DNA of 64,000 nt. Source: Petaurus breviceps papuanus (taxonomy: Eukaryota; Chordata; Mammalia; Diprotodontia; Petauridae). The notes below the pieces were generated by a model. That model saw nothing but the letters and a program-made list of their open reading frames with translations, made no database searches and had not been told where the DNA came from. Shown piece after piece: positions 34,251 to 44,568 of this stretch. Location of the stretch: assembly GCA_028583685.1 (NCBI GenBank), contig JAMXIF010001178.1, positions 4,128,820-4,192,819 on the forward strand, in the 5' to 3' direction. The translations under genes and the position numbers were made by a program. Numbering within the stretch: the first letter of the stretch is position 1; each line of letters opens with the position of its first letter.

Positions 34251-35394
34251 TCTGGAACTTTTTTCTTTCTCATCATCACTTTTGAATTCCTGTTTACTGG
34301 ACAGCAGTCTTGGGGACCTCACATAGCACCTTGTTTCTTGGACCTCCCTGATATGCTTGTGATATAACCAGGCACCATGATACAGTGGAAAGTTTGGTCC
34401 TGGGCTCTGAGGGTCTGATTTCAAGCCCTGCCCCTGACACTACCTGTGTGACCATGTACAAAGCACCCAGCCTTTCTAGACTTTGGTTTTCTCTTGTGGA
34501 GAAGGGGATTAGACTAGATGACCTTTCAGGTCCCCTCCAGCTATAATCCATGCCTCTGTCATCTCATACTAGTATATGGTGCAATTATCAATGTTTGTTT
34601 CTTATCTTACAGTTAGCTGTGAGCCCAGCGGGGACCTAATATATTAGCTAAACTCTGCACCTCTCCCAACATGGAGGACAGTGCTAAGGAAAGCAGGAAC
34701 TTAATAAATGAATGTTTGTTGAATGAACAAATGAATGAATAAACATACCCCCAGGTAGATTCCCAAGAAAAGAGTAGGAAGAATTGCATGTATTCTTCCC
34801 TTTGACATCAAGGTTGTGACTGGGGCCGGAGAGGGGGGTTGGGCAGTCTGTATGGAATACCTCTTTTCTTGGGACTGGTTAGGTTTCAACTTCTCCATAT
34901 ACAAGGAACCCAGGCTTGCCTGAGTGGGCCTACCACCAGCACCAGTCTGTGCCTCTATAGCCCAGAGTCACTAGGGATTGTTGCCTCTTGGGATACTTAA
35001 TGAATGCAGCTTCATTAGGAGAGTGACAGCTTGCTTTTGAGATTTAGAGAAATAGAACCTGTTCTCTGGGCTATAAATAGAAATGAATTGTTTCAAACAT
35101 GTTCCACAATAAATGTCACTATTTTACTTAAATGTGACATGGAAAGGGCTGGATTCTCCCTCCTACCTTGGAGAATTATTAATTCACAGCAGCATGGATT
35201 TCATAACATTTAGAGCTGGAGGGAGAGGGAAAAAACTGCCAGCACCTATCTACCTAGTCAGGCATGGTAGAGAGCAGGAGATATTATGCATAGTTGAAGT
35301 AGATGAAGAGTATCAGCAAGAAACAAAATTCACAGACACAATTTCCAAAAAAGGGAAGCCATAATAAAATCCAGTCCTTGGTGTCTCCATCCAT

Positions 35395-35640
35395 CCTGTC
35401 TCTGTTTCTTTTTCTCTATCTTTGTCTCTGACTCTTTGTCTCTCTGTCTCTCTTTGTCTTCCTCCTTCTCTCTGTCTCCCTCTCTTTCTTTCCTCTCTCT
35501 GTCTTTCTCTTTGTCTCCGTGTCTCTGTCTCTCTCTCTGTGTTTCTTTGTCTCTGTCTTCCTCTCTCTCTCTGTCTTTCTTCTTCTCTCTCTCCATATCC
35601 CTCCCTCTGTTTAACTCTCTGCCTCTTTCCTTCTCTATTT
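35395..35640. repeat. Long TC-rich pyrimidine tract
   Basis: About 245 bases made of tctctg, tctttg and tcctc units, almost free of purines except scattered G. Both strands give open frames of low-complexity residues, which are artefacts of the composition. Such tracts can form triplex DNA. Confidence 0.95.
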
Positions 35641-35809
35641 GAATATAGAGATAGATCTGTCTATAGAGACATAACTATAGATGTTCATATATAAATACAC
35701 AAATACTCAAAGTCCAGTAAAAAAAAAAGATTACAAGGCAAGGAGCTGAGTTTGACTTCATAGACATTCCTGAAACTCAGTAGGATATAACTCATGACTG
35801 AAAGTTGGC

Positions 35810-35966
35810 TCTGGGGGTGGTGAGGTGGCGCAGTGAATAGAGCACTGGCCCTGGAGTCAGAAGGACCTGAGTTCAAATCTGGCCTCAGACACTTGATACA
35901 CTTACTAGCCATGTGACTTTGGGCAAGTCACTTAATCCCAATTGCCCTCCAAAAAGAAAAAAAAAG
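35810..35966 (+). mobile_element. A-tailed marsupial SINE
   Basis: Plus strand, from gggggtggtgaggtggcgca through gagttcaaatctggcctcag and tgggcaagtcacttaatcc to an A-rich tail. Confidence 0.88.
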
Positions 35967-35984
35967 ATGCCTCTGTAAGGAAAT

Positions 35985-36815
35985 AACTTATTCAAAAGGA
36001 ACAGAATAGATCATAGAAAGAATGGAGTAGCATTATACATTGGAGATTATTACAGAGTTCTCCTAGGAAGAAATCTAGGAACCAGAGGGAGATGGTATGG
36101 CAGAGGGCCCTAGGGTGAGGATCAATGGAGGGATAAATAAAATCACGCCATGTTCGTATACTACAGACTACCTACAAAGAAAGAGGAAAAGGAGAAGGAA
36201 TTTGGGAAATAGAGCTAAAGTCTGGCTGAGAGGCATGGATATAGTAACAATGGGATATAACAATGTCATCTACTGGACTTTTCTCTGCCAGATAGACTAT
36301 CAAATAGAAGAAGGTTTTGTCCTGTTCTTCTTGGTTTTAGAAAGCAGAACTATAAGGAGGTCCATGCAGGTTCAATGTGAAGAAATACTTCCTAAACATT
36401 TTTTTTAGTCATGTCCAACTCTTCATAACCCCATTTGGAGTTTTCTTGGCAAAGATATTAGAGTGGTTTTGCCATTTCCTTCTCCAGATCATTTTACAGA
36501 TGAGGAAACTGAGGCCAACAAGGCTAAGTGACTTGCTTAGGGTCACATAGCTAGTGTCTGAGGCTAGTTTTGAACTCGGGTCTTCCTGACTCTGGGCCCA
36601 GAGCTCTATCCACTGTGCCACCTAGCTGCCCTCCTAAAAATTATAGTTGTTCCAAAGTGGAATGATCTGTCTTAAGAAGTAATAAGTCCCCTTTCACTGG
36701 AGGCCTGCAAATGGAGACTGAGTAGCCACTTCTAGAGAGACAGAATTCCTGGTCAGTTACAGGTTGGACTAGATGGTCTCTGAAGTCCATGCCACCTCTG
36801 AGCTTCTGTGACTAG
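35985..36815 (+). mobile_element. CR1/L3-like LINE remnant split by a Mar1-like SINE
   Basis: 35985-36400 (ttcttggttttagaaagcag, tcaatgtgaagaaatacttc) and 36635-36815 (gttgttccaaagtggaatga, actggaggcctgcaaatgg, ggttggactagatggtctct) are consecutive CR1-type 3' blocks. The SINE at 36403-36631 lies between them. Confidence 0.65.
36403..36631 (-). mobile_element. Mar1-like CORE-SINE, minus strand
   Basis: Minus-strand copy with ggagttttcttggcaaagat, tttacagatgaggaaactga and the head ending cactgtgccacctagctg. It is inserted in a CR1/L3-like remnant; similar tcctaaa sequence on both sides may be the target duplication. Confidence 0.88.
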
Positions 36816-37150
36816 ACCTTAGGTCCAACCCCTTCATGTTACAGATGGAGAAATAGGCCTCAAGACAGGGAATTACTTGCCCAAGATGATAAAGATAATA
36901 AGTATCCATCAGAATGTAAAACCAGGTCCTCTCACTCCTAGACTAGTGCTCTGCATCTCCACATCCTTTTAACTTGCACTTCTTGTTTGAATGCGATATG
37001 AGCTAGTATTGCCACAAGTTTATTTTTTATATATATATAGCCCTCCTGTTAACCCCTGCCCTTTGCCCCCTCCCCATTTTATCTCTTATTCTCAAAAGTA
37101 TAGCTATAATGTAGTGGCATGAACATTTGGATTTAGGATTCCAAGTCTGT

Positions 37151-37322
37151 TTTTTTTTTTTTTTTTTCTTTTTTGGGGGGAGTTGGGGTTAAGTGACTTT
37201 CCCAAGGTCACACGGCTATTTTTTTGTATGTATGTGTATTAAGTGTCTGAGGCCGGATCCAAACCCAGGTCCTCCTGACTCCAGGGCCAGTGCTGTATTC
37301 ACTGCACCACCTAGCCACCCCA
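37151..37322 (-). mobile_element. A-tailed marsupial SINE, minus strand
   Basis: Left T run and a minus-strand body ending gcaccacctagccacccc. The flanks ggattccaagtctg and ggatcctgagtctg resemble each other and may be a decayed target duplication. It interrupts an older MIR. Confidence 0.85.
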
Positions 37323-37426
37323 GGGATCCTGAGTCTGAACCTCAGATCTGCTTCTCACCATGTGTTTGACCCTGACTTTGTCATCTGTAAAATGAGAAGG
37401 CTGAGCAAGATCAGGGATTCTTAACC

Positions 37427-37560
37427 TTTTTTTGAGACACAGATCTCTCATCCAAATAATATACTTTAAACATGCAATATTAAAAGAAATGCTAAATTTC
37501 AGTTAAAAGTTAACAAAAATAAAGGTATAATTTCTCCCCTATCCAACTCCATAATTCACC
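37427..37560 (+). mobile_element. hAT-type (MER-like) remnant, left end
   Basis: cagggattcttaacctttt is a recognisable terminal repeat of a mammalian non-autonomous hAT family, followed by gctaaatttcagttaaaag. The right end is missing or decayed. Confidence 0.45.
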
Positions 37561-37594
37561 TCGAATCTGTCCTACAATAGATAGATCATCTTTT

Positions 37595-37860
37595 AGGGCC
37601 CCTCTGACTCGAACATTCTATGTTCTAAGGCCCCTTCCACCTTTGACATTCCATGTTCTAAAGCCCTTCCCAGCTCTGACATCCTGTGTTCTAAAGCCCT
37701 NNNNNNNNNNACATCCTGTGTTCTAAAGCCCTTCCCAGCTCTGACATCCTGTGTTCTGAGGCCCCTCCCAGTTCCAGTGTTCTGGGTTTTATGCTTTCCT
37801 CCAGCTCTGACATTCTGCATTCCAAGGCCCAGACATGCTTTATTCTAAGGCCTCCAGTCC
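37595..37860 (-). repeat. 33-bp minisatellite with an assembly gap
   Basis: About eight units of 33 bp with consensus phrases ctaaagcccttcccagctct and gacatcctgtgtt. Units near the gap are almost identical, while outer ones are diverged. The 10 N at 37701-37710 interrupt the most homogeneous part, so the true unit number is unknown. The reverse complement matches the unit at 19555-20200. Confidence 0.85.
37701..37710. other. Assembly gap (10 N)
   Basis: Ten ambiguous bases within the minisatellite. The flanks on both sides are copies of the same unit, so the gap size is probably only nominal. Confidence 0.98.
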
Positions 37861-38350
37861 TAATCTTCCATGATTGTGAGTATATGGATCAATTTCTGAA
37901 CATAAATCTCCAGAATTGTGGGAAGAGTCTTTGATGTATAACAGCGATGTAGTTTATCCCTTAAGGAAACTAAATTTTCCTCTAGAAAATCTCCCTGAAC
38001 ATGCATGCTCCCAAGATGCGGACTCTCATTAGTGGTAGGCGCGAGTAGGAACATAAAGACACAGTAACAGCTCCCCAAGAGAACCCAGCAACATCAGCCT
38101 GTTTCAGAGCACTCTCCTGAAGTAGTGATGGAATAAAATCCACTTACCTGACGCCTTTCCCGATGTAGTAAAGATCCCCAGTCTCTTCTCGAAATCCTTC
38201 AGAATGAAGCAGAACAAGTCCGAGATTTTCTTCAGCGATCCCAATCAGAAAGGAGGTCAGGAGTCCTGGATCCTAGTCCTAGCACTGTCCCTAGCTTGCT
38301 GCACGACCCTGGCCAATCATTTAATTTCTTTAAAAAAAAAATTTAATTTA

Positions 38351-38519
38351 GGGGGCAGCTAGGTGGTGCAGTGAATAGAGCACCGGCCCTGAAGTCAGGA
38401 GGACCTGAGTTCAAAATCCGGCCTTAGACACTTAACACTTACTAGTCGTGTGACCTCAGGCAGGTCACTTAACCCCAATTGCCCTGCCTCCTTCCCTCAA
38501 AAAAAAAGCAAAAAAAATG
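38351..38519 (+). mobile_element. A-tailed marsupial SINE with TSD
   Basis: From gggggcagctaggtggtgca to an A-rich tail. The target duplication TTTAATTTA lies at 38342-38350 and 38520-38528. Confidence 0.88.
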
Positions 38520-38901
38520 TTTAATTTATAGAATAAAACAAACATTTCCACAACATAGCATAATAGAAAAGATGACTGCACACAAAACTATAAATTTGCA
38601 ATGTACAACTTGGTATTTCCTTTAACTATATAATAAAGTTGTCAAGTAATTTTCTTTTATCTTCCCCCTTTTCCCTTTAAAATCAGGACGCGTTCATTGT
38701 TGGTGGAATTGTGAATTGATCCAACTGTTACATTTCTCTTGCCTCAGTTTCCTCTAACTGTAAAGCAACGAGATTGAGCTAGATGGCCTCTGGCCCCTAT
38801 TCTAATTTTGCCATTTTGTGAACCCATACTTGATTAACTATTAAAATGACCGGAGTTGAAAAATGCCTTACTTTTATCTCCCCTTTCATCTTTCTGTCCA
38901 G

Positions 38902-38985
38902 GAGCTCCTGCAGCAGGGGTGTGTGTTCCAGGAAAGGCACGGCTGGGAGAGACCTGGATGGTTTAACCCGAAGGGACCAGCTCCT
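38902..38985 (+). CDS. SARDH: SARDH coding exon 9 of window (FAO_M-type linker)
   Basis: This exon encodes 28 codons, about human residues 491-518: [20 protein letters not shown], then FNPKGPAP. The acceptor is TCCAG at 38897-38901 and the donor GTAAGT begins at 38986. Both ends are phase 0. The tryptophan-rich block [12 protein letters not shown] is a hallmark of the sarcosine and dimethylglycine dehydrogenase family at the linker between the halves. Human has LGQG and FHPRG at the varying positions. Confidence 0.96.
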
Positions 38986-39397
38986 GTAAGTAAAGCTATA
39001 GAATCTGGCAGTTAATTCAGACCTAGAACTAGAGATATTATCAGTATAGTGTGATGAGAGTCCTTCCTCCCTCCCCCAATATACCCCTCACCTACCTACC
39101 TTATCACTTCTGGGAGATTCAAATCCCAACTTTGCCCCTTCCAAGTCATTTGGATTCCTTATCTTTAAAATAGAGGAATTAGGCCAGATGACTTTTAAGA
39201 GCCTTTCCAACTTTAAATTTATGGTCTTATGACTTTTAAAATGAAACTAATGATTCCCCTTCTTCCTCTACCTTATTTCACACAGGTATTATTATGCTGA
39301 ATTGAGTCAGCATTTATTGAAAGTGTTTTGAAAACTATAGAGATGTTATCATTCTCCAGTTATTGAAAGGGGGCTGTTAAAATGTAAAAAAAGAAAA

Positions 39398-39895
39398 AAT
39401 TGGGTAGAGTGCTGGACTTGGAGTCAGGAAGACCTAGTTTCAGATCTTACTTTTGACACTAACTGTGTGGTTCTGAGCAAGTCACTCACCATCTAGCAGG
39501 ATTTTGGGCTTCAGAATTTCAACAATCAATGCCAGGCATTGTGTTAAGTGTTGGGCAAGTCATACATGCACTGTTAATCACTTTTGGTGGTTTCCAGTAC
39601 TGTGGCATAGTCAGAGTACCAGGTCTGGAGTTAGGAAGATCTGGGATCAAATCCAACCACAAACACTAGCTGGGCAAGTCACTTAATCCTGTTTGTTTCA
39701 GTTTCCTCATCTGTGAAGTAAGCTAGAGAAGGAAATAACAACCCACTCCAGTATCTTTGCCAAGAAAACCCTAAATGGGACTCTGAGCAAGTCACTTAAC
39801 CTCAGTCGGCTTGGTTTCCTCCACTGTAAAATGGTGACAATCCCAGGGTTGTTCTGAGGATCAAATGAGAGAATTTTTGTGAAGCACTTGCCCAT
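39398..39895 (+). mobile_element. SINE interrupted by a Mar1-like segment
   Basis: An old SINE starts at about 39398 (gggtagagtgctggacttgg). Its sequence tctgagcaagtcact occurs at 39472-39486, then again at about 39782-39796, where the SINE resumes (aaaatggtgacaatccc, ggatcaaatgagag). The segment in between includes a Mar1-like stretch at 39590-39780 with gccaagaaaaccctaaatgg. The repeated 15-base phrase behaves like a target duplication. Confidence 0.6.
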
Positions 39896-39904
39896 TTTCT
39901 TCCT

Positions 39905-40030
39905 TTCTTCCTTTTTATGTAGCATGGACCCTTCTGGCAGTCTGGCTAAGCCTATGGGCACCTTCTCAGGACTGTGTTTTAAAATGCATAAAATAAAATG
40001 TATAGTGTGATGTTTAAATAGTTCAAGAGA
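39905..40030 (-). mobile_element. hAT-type (MER-like) remnant, minus strand
   Basis: Contains catggacccttctggcagtc, ggctaagcctatggg-type sequence and an aaaatgcataaaataaaatg block. These are the reverse complement of the family whose other end appears at 47793-48050. Confidence 0.5.
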
Positions 40031-40600
40031 TATAATTTCTGGGTAATTCATTTTATTAATGATAGAGTTTTATTAATAAATGAAGTCAGAGATGCTATTG
40101 AATGCCAAAGACCCCTCGAGTAGGGTGTGCTCACAGTTTATATGCCCTTGAAAGGATGGCAGTCAATTCTGATTGGTTAACAATTAATGAAAAAATGGAT
40201 ATTACAATGAGAAGTGGGCTCACTCCAATGTGGGACTGAGAGAAAGACATCATGTCCTTCTTGTACAAAGAGACTATCTCTACACCCAGAGAACACCCAG
40301 CTTTGGGCAATCTTTATCCCCACCCATTCTACTAGAATACAATGGGCTTTCCCACCTTAGATTAAATTCCTTTAAGGAATTCGTTTAAGGTTGGGTGGGG
40401 TCTGACCAAGATTGGAAAGAGTTAATTCAGTCTCATCAGTAATGTCCTTCAAGAGACTGAACTTTGAAATGAGGACTATAGACAAAGGGGAAATTCTGAA
40501 TCTCCTCAAATCATTGGTTATTAATAATAATTTCTCTCAATAGGATTGCACAGGAATCCAGTTATATTGAAATAGTTATCAAAAAAAAAGAAATAGAGTT
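40030..40600. other. Unclassified intronic block, possibly LTR-like
   Basis: Repeat-like composition with tttattaataaatg near the left and gattggttaacaattaatg further in. I could not match it to a family or find terminal repeats. It may be a decayed LTR fossil, but this is weak. Confidence 0.25.
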
Positions 40601-41723
40601 ATCTATTTACCTATAATTTCAAAATCAAGTTCACTGACACCAGGCTAAATGCCTAGTCCAATCCCTTCCTTTTATAGATGGGAATAGAGAAATGAAGTGA
40701 CTTGCCAAATGTCAAACAGCTAGCAAGTGGCAGATCTGGGACCTGAACCCATGTTTTCTGACTCTAAACTTAGTTCTTGGAGTAATATACTGCGCCCTGC
40801 CTTCACAGGAAGGAGGGGAACATCATGAAATCTAGCTCCTGAGTACCCGAGGGCCACTCTTCATAAGCCTTTGAACAATACAGAATTTGAAGAAAAGTGG
40901 AATTTGTAGAGTAAGAAAGAGACCTGAGACCCAACCTCATTTTGCAGGGAAGAAAACATAGACCCTGAAAGGTCCAAGCCAGTTGGGGACAGAGTTGGGG
41001 GTAGAACATGGGTGTGGCTCCCAGTTCCCTACTCTTTGCACTATACTGGGCAACCCCTTCCAGAACACCCTTCTTAGCTGAGCAGTGAGATGAATTCTGC
41101 CTAGACATGCCTCCTTGAAGGGCCACTGCCTGTGTGGTGTGACATTGTTACCCAGGTCAGTGGTCTCCACCATGATTCTCCCACTTGCCGACCAATGCCC
41201 CAAATGCCATCATTTCTGCCTCATGTACAATGAATAGCATGTCCCTAGTTGAGTAATCAAGGTTGACTCTTCATTTAAAGAGAAGGAACCCCATGTAAAG
41301 CCCCACTTCTTTCAGTAGAGCTGTTTTTGCTGAGCCCCTAGAGTTTGGGGGCATGTTTTGTATAAGCAGCAGAGCCTTCAGTGAGTTGCAGCTTCCTGTT
41401 CAGCCTGCACCTGTGGCACTGTGGCTGAAATTGGAGGTGAGATTACTGAAGGGTTTGGCAGCTTTGCTAGTGTGAGAATTAGGTTGGCTCAAACAGGGCT
41501 GGTAAAATGAGCCGGGGGAATTAGGGAAGCATCAACAAGGGACAAAGAGCTTCATTAAGCAGATATCTAAAGTGAGATGGAGACATCAAAGCTTGAACAG
41601 GGGCCAAAAAGAGAAAATGCAGAAAGGCCGAGCCAGGTGGAAACAGACTCCCTCTTGTCATCTCATTTGCGGGGGTCCATCTCAGCTGTTTCTCTAGAAT
41701 CCTCACCTCTCTTCTCTTCCCAG

Positions 41724-41837
41724 ATCCTCCCTTACGACTATTATGGGGCATACGCGCATCAGCGCCATGAAGACTACAAATATAACAGACTTCTTGGAGA
41801 TGAATACACCTTCGATTTCCCTCCTCATCATGATATT
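41724..41837 (+). CDS. SARDH: SARDH coding exon 10 of window (start of folate half)
   Basis: This exon encodes 38 codons, about human residues 519-556, starting [17 protein letters not shown] and ending FPPHHDI. The acceptor is CCCAG at 41719-41723 and the donor GTAAGT begins at 41838. Both ends are phase 0. DYYGAY and DEYTF are conserved; the middle ([15 protein letters not shown]) varies from human as expected for a surface segment. It marks the transition into the GCV_T-type domain that binds tetrahydrofolate. Confidence 0.96.
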
Positions 41838-42755
41838 GTAAGTAAAAAGAATGATTCTGAAGTTGTCCAGGCAGAAGCTGGGTTTTCTCAATCATTGGTA
41901 AAAAAATATTTATTGACCACCTGATAGGTCTGGTGCCAGAGATATTCAGGAGTTTGGCTCCTGTTAGCAGCCACATTCACATGAGTATTTTCCCAGCCCT
42001 CCAACCCCCACTGATTTTTGGTATGGTTCTTTTTCCCTTTTAAGGAGAAATATGCCATTTTTTTTTCCTCTAGCAAAGTATCCCCTCTTGGCAGAAGGAA
42101 ATGGTTCTCAATATCACCTGGAGTCCCTCTGAATACTTGGTCTAGAACACAAGACATACTTTTTTCCTGAAAGAGGAATGGAATCTTGCTTAATTCCATT
42201 CCATCACTATGTGCATCTCTGATCAAGTTCAAGATAGAGGGGAAGATGCTGTTCTAGCAGGTGACAGGTTATATTCTTGGACAAATCTAGGACACCTAGG
42301 CACTCCAGTCTCTTTACCAAGAAAACCCCAAATGGGGTCATGGAAAGTCAGACACGACTAAAATGACTGAACAACAAAAAACTAATTTAGCTATGTCATT
42401 TCCCTTAACTCTCATTTTTGCAATAAAATTTCTTTTTTTAAGGACTGAGGAATTAAATAGATATGGTAGGTATTTGTATCCCAACAATGAAGAGAGGGCT
42501 AGATTAAAGGATGGGAAGGGTTCATCTCGGAGCAGAAGGGTAGGAAGGGAATTAGTGCTAAGAACAGTAAGCAATACGACCGAGGCCACAGAAGTGGGAG
42601 CGCACCAAGTTGTGTTTGAGGGTCAGTGCTACTCTGCCACAAACTAGCTGCATGACTGGGTGGACAAATCACTTCCCCTTTCTGGGCCTTAGTTCCTCTA
42701 TCCATACAACAAGAGGGAGATCCAAAGTCCCTTTCCAATTTTAACATCTTACAAG

Positions 42756-42882
42756 CCTTTTTTTTTTTTTAAAGGCAATTGGGATTAAATGACTTGTCCA
42801 GGGTTACAGAGCTGGTAATTATCTGAGGTTAGATTTGAACTCAGGTCCTCCTGACTCCAGGACTAGTGCTCCTAGCTACCCC
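42756..42882 (-). mobile_element. A-tailed marsupial SINE, shortened
   Basis: T run at the left, then aaaggcaattgggattaaat and gatttgaactcaggtcctcc, ending ctcctagctaccccaac. Its head is shorter than usual. The flanks aacatctta and aacgtctta are a probable target duplication. Confidence 0.8.
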
Positions 42883-43574
42883 AACGTCTTATATTCTAAG
42901 TAATCTACCAACTCTAACATTCATAACCACGTGATTCTTTGAATCACTTCCCTGAGACAGCCTTAGTCACTGTGGGTAGAGGGGGCCATGGGCCCAAGTG
43001 AAGGTGACTGGAGAGGATCGACTCTTATCCAGGTATAAGAGAGCCCAGTCTGACAAAATGTGTTAGAGGCACTGATCCCTATTGAGACTGGGGTTTAGCA
43101 CTGACGCAAGTTTGCTGTGATTCATCCAATCTCCAATAAAGGGTCTGAAAAAATTCCTTAAAGTGTGAAAAATACAATTGCTCACGCTCTAGAAATTTAC
43201 CAGAATCCATCATGCTGGAGCTGAGAAGCACAAGTGGAGATACTGGTCTCAATGGATTTTTTTTTTTAGTGATAAGATTCTACATCTCAAAACAAAAGGG
43301 TTTAGGTCAAAGAATGAAGCTAACAGTCAGCTAACAAACATTTATTAGGTGCTTACCATGTTCAAGGCACTATGATAAGCACAAAAATACAGTCTCTGCT
43401 CTCAAGGAGATCACCTTCTAATGACAGAGATAACACGCTAACAACACCATGTGTAGAAAATATACATGGGGTTTTGTTTTTCTTGCCTTTTCAGTGGGTG
43501 GGTAAGGGGTGGACAGAGGGAGAGAATTTGGAACTGAAAATAAAATAAAATTGAGTCAAAAATATATCCAGGGT

Positions 43575-44150
43575 AAATTCCCAAAGTATTTTTAAAGCAC
43601 CTACTACATTCCTAGTCCTGTACTAAGTGTCATGAAGGAGACAAAAGGAGCAGAGGGCATAGTTTCTGCTCTCAGGGTGTTTTCAACTTGTGGGACGTGG
43701 GAGTGATGAAGATTCACGCAGCAGAAACAAAGAACAGCATGTAATCTGGTGCAGGTTTACAAAGGGAAGGATCTTGTAGAGAAAGGTTTTGTTAAGGAAA
43801 GTGTTCAGAGGCTGCCTCTGAAGGGTGGGATAGATGTGGATGCGAAGAGAGAGAGGAGGAAGGCATTCCAGATAGGAGGAACAGTTTGGGAAAAAGAAGA
43901 GAAGTGGAGAATAAGCCTGGTATGTCTGTGACATAAAGAGAAGATTTGTCTGATAAAGGGGCATGAGGATGGTGGATAATTGGGAGCAGGGAGACATACA
44001 TTTGAACAGGTCAGGTGGGGCTGGGTTATGAATACCAAGTGGAGGATTTCAGAATGATGCTATCAGTAGTAGGGATGCATTGTGAGTTCCTGAACAGGAG
44101 GGTAACTAACTGAAAGCATGGTTTGATGAGAAGACAGGGTAGTCACAACC
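43575..44150 (+). mobile_element. Repeat X, long copy
   Basis: Shows the family order: tttttaaagcacctactaca, gtttctgctctcagggtgtt, gcagaaacaaagaac, aggcattccagatagg, gggctgggttatgaatacc and gagtaactaactg-like end. It parallels 17578-18240. Confidence 0.6.
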
Positions 44151-44429
44151 CAGTGTAAGCTTATTTGGAGCCCTGATCACAACATCTTCAACCTCTCTAA
44201 ATCTGTTTCTTTCTGTAAAATGGGCGTAAGAACACTTCCACTATGTGCTTGACAGCGCTATCATCAGGAGAAGGCTTTTGTAAATCTTCAAATGCTATTG
44301 AAACGTGAGTTATTATTAATTCTCCTTTGTTTCTGCTCTTTCTCAAGGAACTTTGTATTTTTCCCTCCTGAGCGTTTCTGTTAAAGAAGAGGAATTAAGC
44401 ACCCTCTCCTCCCCCTGTGTTCTTTTTAG

Positions 44430-44568
44430 ATTCAGAAGGAGTGTTTATCCTGCAGAAATGCGGTGGCTGTGTTTGACATGTCTTACTTTGGGAAATTCTA
44501 TCTGGTGGGTCCCGAAGCCAGGAAGGCTGCAGATTGGCTTTTCTCAGCTGATGTCCACAGATCCCCAG
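44430..44568 (+). CDS. SARDH: SARDH coding exon 11 of window (GCV_T-type domain)
   Basis: This exon encodes 46 codons plus one base, about human residues 557-603, starting [19 protein letters not shown] and ending FSADVHRSP. The motif [15 protein letters not shown] is the classic GCV_T pattern (aVfDmS..gk..v.G) shared with aminomethyltransferase of the glycine cleavage system. The acceptor is TTTAG at 44425-44429 and the donor GTAGGG begins at 44569. It enters in phase 0 and leaves in phase 1. Confidence 0.96.

Larger units (their letters stand above)
33494..38901 (+). other. SARDH intron after window exon 8
   Basis: A 5.4 kb intron. MIR remnants lie at 33515-33705 (+), 33730-33930 (+), 34368-34550 (+), 36812-36955 (-), 38265-38335 (+) and 38735-38830 (+). 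Other content listed separately: L2 pieces, a pyrimidine tract, three A-tailed SINEs, a Mar1-like SINE, CR1/L3 pieces and the minisatellite with an assembly gap. No clear repeat is seen at 34750-35390. Confidence 0.65.
38986..41723 (+). other. SARDH intron after window exon 9
   Basis: A 2.7 kb intron with MIR remnants (39100-39240 +, 40640-40800 -, about 40895-41060 -), a SINE-in-SINE structure (39398-39895), a minus-strand hAT remnant (39905-40030) and an unclassified block (40030-40600). No clear repeat is seen at 41070-41720. Confidence 0.6.
41838..44429 (+). other. SARDH intron after window exon 10
   Basis: A 2.6 kb intron: a Mar1-like 3' end (about 42300-42385 +), a MIR (42620-42755 +) cut by an A-tailed SINE (42756-42882 -), a repeat X piece (43325-43470), a long repeat X copy (43575-44150) and a MIR (44155-44325 +) close to the next exon. 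The stretch 41840-42290 shows nothing recognised. Confidence 0.65.

Noticed and set aside
35330-35694. Open frames on both strands made of S, L, C or of R, E, K, D residues
   Set aside because: They come from the pyrimidine-rich low-complexity tract.
37593-37820. Minus-strand frame with an 11-residue repeat
   Set aside because: It is the 33-bp minisatellite read in frame and it crosses the run of N. There is no evidence for a gene.
40030-40600. Possible LTR fossil
   Set aside because: An aataaa-like signal and repeat-like composition are present, but no paired ends, target duplication or second copy were found, so it is listed only as unclassified.
41521-41976. Minus-strand frame of 151 codons overlapping SARDH exon 10
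   Set aside because: It is the antisense shadow of the exon and its flanks; the sense strand carries the conserved SARDH residues.
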